The notes beneath the pieces are model-generated. The model did not search any database. It was not told where the DNA came from and worked only from the letters and a program-made list of their open reading frames with translations. A stretch of 20,713 nucleotides of DNA. It comes from Larix sibirica. Taxonomy: Eukaryota; Streptophyta; Pinopsida; Pinales; Pinaceae. Made by a program: the position numbers and the translations under genes. Location: positions 24,899 through 45,611 of the forward strand of contig NWUY0300015985.1 of the NCBI GenBank assembly GCA_004151065.3, in the 5' to 3' direction. Shown here one piece after another: positions 10,261 to 17,061 of this stretch (its first letter is position 1; each line of letters starts with the position of its first letter).

Positions 10261-10650
10261 CCAAAGACAGTAGCAGAGATAACACATAAGGTAGCAGAGA
10301 ACAAGTTTTATTTTCCACTACCAATTTTCACTAGTAAAAAATATGATATGTGGGTTATTAAAATGAGAACTAGATCACGTGCAGAAGACCTATGGGATAT
10401 AGTGAATGGTGGATTTGAAAAAACCCCAAACTAGGCATCATATCATGCTTTGCCTCAAGCTCAAAAGGATGGGCCGGCGGATAATAGGAAGAGGGATGCA
10501 ATAGCATTGTCTAACATTCAACAAGGCTTAGATGGCATCATTTTACCCAGAGTTGTAGCTACAATAACATCCAAAGTAGCTTGGCATATTTTGGAGACAG
10601 CATACATTGTAAGGGGGAGCAACACCAATCAACTTCAAGTTGAGTTATAG
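10261..10650 (+). pseudogene. Copia gag (DUF4219/UBN2 type) remnant
   Basis: One frame reads PIFTSKKYDMWVIKMRT (10321 onward), then DLWDIVNGGFE, then KRDAIALSNIQQGLDG and SKVAWHILETAY. This is the hallmark order of plant copia Gag: a short N-terminal DUF4219-like module followed by UBN2. A single in-frame TAG at 10432-10434 interrupts it, and the frame ends at TAG 10648-10650, with a further TAA at 10660. The frame is otherwise continuous, so decay is modest compared with the first copia element. Confidence 0.8.
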
Positions 10651-11765
10651 TGTGTTGCATAAGTTATTGAGCAAGTTAAGGGCGATGATAGCTACATGTA
10701 TGAAGAACCTAATGACATCAAAGAAGAAGACTTTGTGTGCAAAGGAGAACATGGCGAATCCCACTGTGTTGATATGCATGTGGATGATGAAGTTGTTGAT
10801 GAAGTTGCTAGTGAAGCAACCAATGGTTTAGTGAAACCAGGAAAGATTGTTGATGAAGATGAAGGTGAAATTGCCAATGAAGCAATATGCCTTGATGAAG
10901 TGGATCCAGAAATGATGATGATGAAGATGACCTCTAAGCAGCAGAGGTTGAAGCACTAGAACCAAAGTATGATAATGAACACCTTTCAAATGAAGGTTGA
11001 TTTACTGTGTTGCAACAAAAGTACCTCATTGATGTGTTGCTTGGAGAAGGAAGCCTATAAGAAGACCAAGTGGATGATGTCTTGATTGCAACAGAAAGAC
11101 ATGAAGAAGATGCACATGAAGATGACTTTACAGCAGCAGTAGTTGAAGAAGATAAAAAAGTTTGAAGATAAAAATGAAGAAACAAATTTTGATGAAGATT
11201 TGGCATTGATTAAGGATTGGCTTGCAAAACCCAAAGAAGCAGAAGATGGAAGCCTGCATTCTAAAGCATAGGTTGAACCTTATTTGAGTAAAGAAGAGGA
11301 AGCTCTCCAAAAAAATCAAAATGAAAAGAACCAATCTAGTTCTAATTATGATATTCTTTGTTATCTTGAGAAGTTTTTTGAGTGTATAGAGCTACAGGAC
11401 AACATATTTATGCCAACAGCAGTTGAAGAAGAAGAAGAAATAATGCACTTAGTTGAAGTGCTAAAGGAAGAAATGTGTAATAAATTTCTTGCAGGTGTCA
11501 TTGAAGAAGGTATAGATTAGTAGTTCTCAAACTAGCTTTATGAAATTGAAAACAAGCAATGGAATTTTTCACTTTCTAGATTCAAGAAGAAGAAGAAATG
11601 GTTGAAGCCAAGTAGCAACAAGAATAAGAGATATCTAGAGTTCAAATTCTAGAGCACAAAGAAGAAGAAAAGCATTGAAAGCTTCAAGGTTTGGAGCGGA
11701 AAGTACAGGAAGAAGTTGCATCAGCACATAGTAGCAAAGAAGGTGAAGATGAAGATGTTTGAACA
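10651..11765 (+). pseudogene. Acidic (Glu/Asp-rich) extension after gag, degraded
   Basis: The gag frame resumes after two stops (10696-10959) with many Asp/Glu residues, for example DDEVVDEVASEATNG and IVDEDEGEIANEAI. A continuous acidic translation can be followed through frame changes. One segment (about 10950-11155) has three or more stops. The next, 11160-11270 and 11284-11520, includes EEEEIMHLVEVLKEEM. A final GAAGAAG-rich part runs to about 11765. No zinc knuckle or pol motif was found. The encoded family is not recognised. It may be a lineage-specific Gag tail, or simple GAA/GAT repeat expansion that happens to read as acidic. Confidence 0.5.
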
Positions 11766-11877
11766 AGTTGTAAGCCGAGATAAGACATAGACCAATAAGC
11801 ATTCACATTTCTTATTTTTGAAATCCCTTAGAGGGAGTATGTTTTAGTAGAAATTTAATTGTTTATTTAGAGGTCAT

Positions 11878-11895
11878 AATTAAGAGGAAGTGTTA
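11878..11895 (+). repeat. Left target-site duplication of the SINE
   Basis: AATTAAGAGGAAGTGTTA is repeated exactly at 12104-12121 on the other side of the SINE. The first two A bases may belong to the A-tail in the right copy. Length and position after an A-run are as expected for target-primed reverse transcription. Confidence 0.9.
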
Positions 11896-11906
11896 GCCCC
11901 GAGGGG

Positions 11907-11918
11907 TAGCTGAATTGG
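11907..11918 (+). promoter_or_regulatory. SINE pol III box A
   Basis: TAGCTGAATTGG fits the TRGCNNARYNGG consensus of tRNA genes and lies 11 bases inside the SINE's left end, the normal box A position. Confidence 0.85.
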
Positions 11919-11959
11919 TTGGAGCTTCTGAGTCCAAGACCGAAGTAGTCAAGGTTGGA

Positions 11960-11969
11960 GGTTCAAATC
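11960..11969 (+). promoter_or_regulatory. SINE pol III box B
   Basis: GGTTCAAATC fits the GGTTCRANYC consensus and lies at tRNA-like spacing from box A. Confidence 0.85.
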
Positions 11970-12103
11970 TATAGGTCCTTCAGGGTTAGGCTCCTGAACC
12001 TAGAGTCGACAAGGTGTAGCCCCTTCGGGTGGGCCCCCTAAGAATTATTACCATGGATGTAGCAAGCCCTCCATCTTTCAGGGGTGTGAACCACATGAAA
12101 AAA

Positions 12104-12121
12104 AATTAAGAGGAAGTGTTA
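12104..12121 (+). repeat. Right target-site duplication of the SINE
   Basis: Exact copy of the 18-bp sequence at 11878-11895, directly after the SINE's A-tail. It contains the host element's purine tract (AAGAGGAAG) and the first five bases (TGTTA) of its presumed 3' LTR. Confidence 0.9.
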
Positions 12122-12345
12122 AGTATGGTAATTACTCTCACTAGTTAGTTGTTGACAAGTCAAGAAGTGGTTAGTTGTTTGTTATTCTCGATATTGACAC
12201 AGTCAAAACCAATGCATTGCATCTAGACATTTAGTCGGTAGCTAGATATTACTAGAGAAGTCTCTCTATATATATTTAAACCAGTTTATGAAGTAATGCA
12301 AAATGTAGAGGGTGTTGTGTGCCTTTGCTTTGATTTTCACATTTT
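12117..12345 (+). repeat. Presumed 3' LTR of the second copia relic
   Basis: It starts TGTTAAG directly after a polypurine tract and contains a TATATATATTTAAA box at 12267-12280. The likely end is near TTTTCACA at about 12345, but no partner LTR exists upstream to confirm either edge. Confidence 0.4.
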
Positions 12346-12396
12346 TAAAAGTTTATAGCTAGGGAATAGTGCCAAGGCTCCGTATAAAGGCTAGAC

Positions 12397-12521
12397 TAAT
12401 CTCCCTCCTTTAAGTTGTTTTGAAAGAATCAGACACCCATAGAGAGAGGCTAACCTTCAAATAGAATTATTAGTTTAATGATTTTCAATATACACTTTTC
12501 AAACTTAAAGGAGGGAGATTA
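12397..12521. repeat. Inverted repeat, 20-bp perfect arms
   Basis: The sequence at 12397-12416 is the exact reverse complement of AACTTAAAGGAGGGAGATTA at 12502-12521, with an 85-bp spacer. With a 2-base bulge the pairing continues a further 8 bp or so inward (TTTGAAAG / CTTTTCAAA). The right arm lies inside gypsy integrase coding sequence and the left arm in the unassigned DNA before it, so the pair probably marks an inversion or fold-back at the element junction rather than a terminator. Confidence 0.8.
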
Positions 12522-13584
12522 TGAAATTTTATGTCATCTCACCCACATGTGTGTTCCTTCAAGCAAGTGTGAGAAGTTGATTTGCGAGGCACATTACAGT
12601 CGAGTGACAGGGAACTTCAACATAGAGAAGATAGTGACAATTTTGCAGAAGTACTTCTACTAGACAAAGTTCCAACAAGATGTTGGTAGATACATTTGAT
12701 CATGCACCGCTTGTGCCATTTCCAAGCCTACTATCAAGAAGCCAGGGTTGTACACTATGTTTCTTACCCCAGATAGGATCTGGGAGTCTGTCTCCATGGA
12801 TTAAATGTTCATCTTGCCTTCAACCAAGCATGGCAAGGATTGTATATTTGTGGTTGTTAACCAATCCCTAATATGGTAATTTTAACTCCCTATAAGAAGA
12901 GCACCACAGTAAAGGCCACTGCTAAGCTCTTCTTCGAGTGTGTTTGGGGTTCATTTTTTCCTCCCACAGGCCATTATTTCAAATCGAGACAATTGGTTCC
13001 TGAGTACATTATGGTCTATCCTTTGGCCAATGATGGAAACCTTCCTGAGTACTTTATGGTCTAGCCTTTGGTCGATGATGGAAACCAGGCTGCTAAAATC
13101 AATTGCCTTCCACCTCCAAACTGTTGGACAGATAGAGGTAGTCAACGAGATGATTGTGTATATCCTAAGAATATACAAATCCAAACATCCTCGCACTTGG
13201 AATGAGAGCCTTTCTTATGTTCATCATAGCTACAACAAAACCTGTCACGACTCTATTAGCCACAACCCTTTTTAGGTATGATTGGGGTTCCAACCATTGG
13301 CACCAATTGATGTAGCTTTGCACATTTCGTCCACACAAGAGGAATCTACCCATGCTCAAGGACACCATATTTATTGAATGAATCCAACACCTCTACCTTT
13401 AAATCCATGACATTTTGGAGAAATCCAATCCCAAGTACTAGTAGTGACATGACCAACATCGGGTTCTGCATAAGTTTCAGGTGGGAAAATAGGTTTGGTT
13501 GCATCTACAGAAAGAGAATATCATGGGACCCCATCAAAACCTTCATCCATTTTGATATGGGCCCTACACCATCACCAAGGCAGT
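12480..13584 (+). pseudogene. Ty3/gypsy integrase remnant, copy A
   Basis: The fragment begins in the integrase zinc-binding region (VPSSKCEKLICEAHYSR near 12550). It runs through the catalytic core (SMD at about 12791-12799, and an ISNRDN-type block near 12975) to HNPF at 13275 and a TITK-like end near 13580. It has multiple stops and frameshifts. A 45-bp in-frame duplication sits in the core (12997-13086). It is collinear with copy B, about 1.4 kb downstream, but clearly diverged. The end coincides with the N at 13585. Confidence 0.8.
12997..13086 (+). repeat. 45-bp tandem duplication inside integrase copy A
   Basis: Units at 12997-13041 and 13042-13086 each encode a 15-residue block (FLSTLWSILWPMMET and FLSTLWSSLWSMMET). 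Copy B has one such block at the matching place, so the duplication arose in copy A only. Confidence 0.9.
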
Positions 13585-13585
13585 N

Positions 13586-15205
13586 GTACTACATTATGCA
13601 GTCCTGTTGTCAATGGAAAAATTACATCCTAGGGAAGGAGACCATCATCCACGCTTATCTAAATCCCCTACACTTCATGCAGATGTAAGGAAATTTATAG
13701 AACAACCGCCACCAGAAGTGATCCACATACTTGCAACAGTTCCACCTAAACATCAAGTATAAGAAGGGCATCACGAACCATGTTGCATACTGCCTCGGCC
13801 GACCTCCAATTGTTGCACTGACTACTGTGCTCAACTCTTGTGGACATGAGATGTCGAGGTGGACCAAATTGTATGATAGTAACCCCGAATTTGCTATTTC
13901 CAATCAGGAATTACGAGTAGGAAGATCAATCTCAAACTTTCATCTCCAGGATGAACTTTTATTCCATCTCGGAAACCTATGTGTTCCTCCAAGTGAGCAC
14001 AAGAAGCTGATTTGGGAGGAACATTATAACCGAGTGGGAGGGCACTTCGGCGTAGAGAATACAGTCACAGTGTTGCGGAAGTACTTCTACTGGTCGAAGC
14101 TCCAAGAAGGCGTTGGTTCATGTACATATGATCATGCACTGCATGTTCCATTTCCAAACCTGCCATCAAAAAGAAAGGATTGTACACCTGAATTCCTACC
14201 CCAGACAACCTCTGGGAGTTTGTCTCCATATACTACATGTCTGACTTTCATTCAACTAAGCATGACAATGACTATGTATTTTTGGTTGTTGACCGGTTCT
14301 CTAAGATGGCAATTTTTTATTCCTTGTAAGAAAAGCATCATAGTAGATGCCATTGTTAAGCTATTCTTCGAGCATGTTTGGGTTCATTTTGGCATCCCAT
14401 GGACCATAATTTCAGATCGTGACAGTAGGTTCCTAATTACCTTCTGGTCGATCCTATGGTCAATAATGGACACCAAGCTAACTAATCAACTGCCTTCCAC
14501 CCACAAACAAATGGGTAGACAAAGGTGGTCAATAGGATGATTTTGCACATACTGAGAATGTACAACTCCAAACATCCCTGCACTTGGGGTGTGAGCCTTC
14601 CTTATGTTCAGCATAGCTGCAACAGAGCCCTTCACATCTCTATTATCCACAACCCTTTTGACATATGATTGGGGTTCCATCCATTATCCCCAATTGATGT
14701 GGCACTTCCCATTGCATATACGCAAGAAGAGTCCTCCCATGCTCAAATTGAGTCTGATAGGGAATTGAAATATGTTGAGAAGATCCAACATATCCAACAA
14801 CAAGTTCATGATATCTTGTATAAAGTCAATCCCAAGTATAAGAAACAACATGACCAGCATTGGATTGCACACAAGTTTTAGGTTGGCAATAGGGCCTGGT
14901 TACATTTACAGAAAGAGCACCTTGTAGAACCCCATCGCAAAATTCATCCACTTCAATGTGGAACTTACACCATCACCAAGAATATAGGTGAGAATTATTT
15001 TGAATTAAGTATTCCCCCATTCCTTAGCTTGCACCCAGTCTTTAATGTGGAGCTCCTTCGACGATATTTTCCACCTCTACTCGACACCTCAGAGGTGGCT
15101 AAGCACTTGGCCCCTACCAAACTCAACCCTGATTGCATTGAGCAGATGCTAGTCAACCGGATCATGGATACATGGATAAAGGGCACTCACCAGCATAACA
15201 TCTGA
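13586..15205 (+). pseudogene. Ty3/gypsy RNase H end plus integrase, copy B
   Basis: The first part (13590-13830) shows the end of gypsy RNase H: QSCCQWKNYILGKETIIHA, then HLNIKYKKGITNHVAYCLGRPP. The integrase zinc-binding region follows (CVPPSEHKKLIWEEHYNRV...HFGVE near 13980-14070). In the core, the first catalytic Asp position reads Tyr in the relevant frame (SIYYM near 14225), the second is kept (ISDRDSRF, about 14410), and the third acidic position reads Lys (about 14520). A C-terminal LHPVFNVELLRRYFPP block (about 15030-15075) leads to a stop at 15203-15205. Frameshifts near 14120 and 14540 break the frame. Gag, protease and reverse transcriptase of this element are absent. Confidence 0.82.
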
Positions 15206-15328
15206 CTACATTGGGTTGTCAAAGCAAGGTAGCTTTTTCACCAAAGCAAGTGGCTCATCAAGACTCAAATTCAGTAGACGTTTCTCCTTCTAATGAGGGA
15301 ACTTAACGCAATGGAACCATTTCTTTCT

Positions 15329-15340
15329 AAGGGGGGAGGA
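15329..15340 (+). promoter_or_regulatory. Polypurine tract of the gypsy element
   Basis: AAGGGGGGAGGA lies about 125 bp after the integrase stop, the usual place for the plus-strand primer just before a 3' LTR. Confidence 0.7.
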
Positions 15341-15950
15341 CGGATCCAAGTGGATATTAGTGGCCACCCACCTCTTCCACTGACTCACAACAGTTCTCCA
15401 TCTCCTTGACAATTTTCTACAATTTTTTAGGTCTCAAACTTATAGGGTCTTTTGAGGCCTTAAATGGTCTCAAATGCTCCAAAAAAACTCTAGACCCGCC
15501 AAAATTTGTTTTTCTCTTTGAGATCTTTCCAACGAGCTAACATGCACCCCAAATGGAGTTTGTATGTGCCACCTGGAAGTTGACTTGTCAGCGAGTCATC
15601 TCAAGGCCCACAAATCCTTTTTTGGCACTTCATCTCCTAAAGTTTGGTTTTTTTATATTTAGGGCTTTTCCTCTTTGGCTTTATGCTTATGATGAAAGGT
15701 CCATTTCGGTCTCTTTGTTATTAGCTCTTCTTAATGAGTATAGCCGACACATCTCGCTTTAGATATAAGCTACCACCATCTAAACTAGTTTGTATTGCTT
15801 TTCAATTTACAGTGTTTTCTATTCCATTTTTAATAGAATTTAGCTTTATTGTATTATTGCGCTCTCTACACAATATTTGTGTGTGTGTTTCAATTTTATA
15901 TTGTTGTTTTCATGTTCTCCAAATAATCCAGATCACATAGATTATAGTAC
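15341..15950 (+). repeat. Presumed gypsy 3' LTR
   Basis: This non-coding stretch follows the polypurine tract. It includes a TTTTTTTATATTTAGGGC box near 15650 that could serve as the LTR promoter. No TG...CA ends or target-site duplication can be fixed, and no 5' LTR is present, so the extent is approximate. Short open frames here (15553-15762, 15734-15940) are not convincing genes. Confidence 0.5.
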
Positions 15951-16649
15951 TTTTCAATCAATTTGGCTTTGACCAAAAAAAATGAGTCGACAAGTGGAAC
16001 CTTTGAAAAGACCTCTACCATGGTGGAATGATTGAAAGGATTGGGTCGTATTACACTTGGTGTTGTGGTCGCAATGTGCCATCGATGCCAAGCATGAAGG
16101 ATGCAACCGACTCTTCAGTGATCAAAAGCAAATTACCAACGAAAGCTACCAACACAGTGGAATCTTTAAAGAGGCTAGGGCCTCCACATAAGTAAGGGTG
16201 GTCTACTCATCAAATATCGGGAGCATAGTCATGAGTTGGTCAATGGTGATTATGTGGCCATGGTGAGATAATTTTAGGTTACATGGTGATTATGTGGCCA
16301 TGGTGAGATAATTTTAGTAACTTAAGAAGCACTGAAAATGTGTTGGCACACGTCATAAACCCAATTCCTCTCTAATAACGTGTGGTAATCAATGGAGGCA
16401 TTGACCACTTACATATCGATGTGGACAATGTTACCCCTTAAGTTGAGAGGGACAATTTTACTTTTTGTAAGGTCGACAAGGTTTGCCTAACACTGAATCG
16501 AACTACTTTTATGAAAAACTCTCCCAATTTCGGTAGCATAGAAAAAGCATCTCATGAATTTTGCATCCAACATAATGATTAAGGAGTTAAACACATGTTT
16601 TGTAATCCATTCATCAATTGTATTTTGACTAGTTTCAGCAATGGAAAGC
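15951..16649 (-). pseudogene. Possible reverse-strand retroelement protease/spacer fragment
   Basis: Read on the minus strand, 16460 down to 16335 gives VPLNLRGNIVHIDM, a stop, then VVNASIDYHTLLERNWVYDV. This resembles the part of gypsy-type aspartic proteases ending in a YxxLLGRxW block, here with Glu replacing the Gly. Homology appears to continue, frame-shifted, toward about 16200. The catalytic Asp region is not visible. A 40-bp tandem duplication lies within it (16243-16322). The orientation is opposite to the adjacent gypsy remnant, so it would be a separate insertion. Confidence 0.35.
16243..16322. repeat. 40-bp tandem duplication
   Basis: Units at 16243-16282 and 16283-16322 both open ATGGTGATTATGTGGCCATG and run through GTGAGATAATTTTAG. 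They differ only near their ends, so this is a recent duplication. Confidence 0.92.
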
Positions 16650-16777
16650 AAAAAATTTGAGCAGTGGTCCTCGCTGGATGCGTGCGTTTTCGTCCCCACC
16701 TTAAACGCCCTTCAAAAAATTTGAGCAGTGGTCCTCGCTGAATCTGTGCGTTTTCGTCCCCACCTGAAACGCCCTTG
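16650..16777. repeat. 64-bp tandem duplication in the GH3 upstream region
   Basis: Units at 16650-16713 and 16714-16777 share AAAAAATTTGAGCAGTGGTC and GTGCGTTTTCGTCCCCACC and differ at about four positions. They lie about 285-412 bp before the GH3 start codon and are markedly more GC-rich than the DNA to the left. An open frame on the minus strand (16893-16579) crosses them but has no recognisable domain. Confidence 0.92.
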
Positions 16778-17061
16778 AGATTCACGCCGGATTTAGACGT
16801 TTGCGTTCCAAATTCATGTTCTAGAGAACCGGGATTCAGACTTTTGCGACCGAAAATCCTGTTCGGGAGAATCGGAGGAACAGAAGATCCCATGCTTCAT
16901 ATACTCTAGTGTTTGGCCACTTGGAATATCACGGAGAGACTCTGTCCTGTTTGTTCTCTGAGGAAAAGATTAAGAATAGAGTATTAGAGACCCCCCCCAT
17001 ACACATCAACTCATACTGTTATTGTTATTGAGTTTGTTATTCATAGCAATAGCAACCAACG
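16778..17061 (+). promoter_or_regulatory. Probable core promoter and 5' UTR of GH3
   Basis: A weak TATA-like CATATACT at 16898-16905 could place transcription start near 16930. No ATG occurs between there and the GH3 start, so the presumed leader has no upstream open reading frame. It contains a run of eight C bases (16991-16998) and a TGTTATTGTTATTG stretch. I see no canonical auxin response element (TGTCTC or GAGACA) in the proximal 500 bp; the nearest variants are GAGACT (16937) and TGTCCT. Confidence 0.4.

Larger units (their letters stand above)
11896..12103 (+). mobile_element. tRNA-derived SINE (about 208 bp)
   Basis: The head carries both internal RNA polymerase III promoter boxes: box A TAGCTGAATTGG (11907-11918) and box B GGTTCAAATC (11960-11969), with starts 53 bp apart. 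These match the tRNA consensus. A non-tRNA body (about 11973-12095) follows, then GAAAAAAAA, and an exact 18-bp target-site duplication flanks the whole. The element lacks any coding capacity and would have depended on LINE reverse transcriptase. The clean duplication and intact boxes make it younger than the copia relic it interrupts. I cannot name the SINE family. Confidence 0.88.
10261..12345 (+). mobile_element. Copia-type relic with gag and acidic region but no pol
   Basis: A copia gag domain (10261-10650) is followed by about 1.1 kb of Glu/Asp-rich degraded coding sequence. Then come a purine-rich AAGAGGAAG tract (12108-12116 in the downstream copy) and a TGTTAAG start typical of an LTR, with a TATATATATTTAAA box at 12267-12280. 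No protease, integrase or reverse transcriptase motif lies between gag and the presumed 3' LTR. A non-autonomous derivative that relied on other elements' pol is the simplest reading, though internal deletion is possible. The SINE at 11896-12103 is a later insertion. Both outer edges are approximate. Confidence 0.5.

Noticed and set aside
9842-10324. 160-codon open frame on the minus strand, one of the longest uninterrupted frames outside GH3
   Set aside because: It is the complement of GAAGAAG/GAGAAAG-rich DNA, giving a Leu/Ser/Phe-rich low-complexity peptide with no domain. It also lies antisense to the copia leader.
15741-15750. CCGACA (TGTCGG on the reverse strand), a high-affinity auxin-response-factor site
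   Set aside because: It is a single six-base match about 1.3 kb upstream of GH3, inside presumed LTR sequence; a chance occurrence is likely.
16491-16501. Reverse-strand AGTTCGATTC-type box B
   Set aside because: No partner box A or other SINE/tRNA signal on the minus strand.
16579-16893. 104-codon minus-strand frame upstream of GH3
   Set aside because: It spans the 64-bp duplication, which repeats part of the peptide. No domain is visible, and it overlaps the presumed GH3 promoter.
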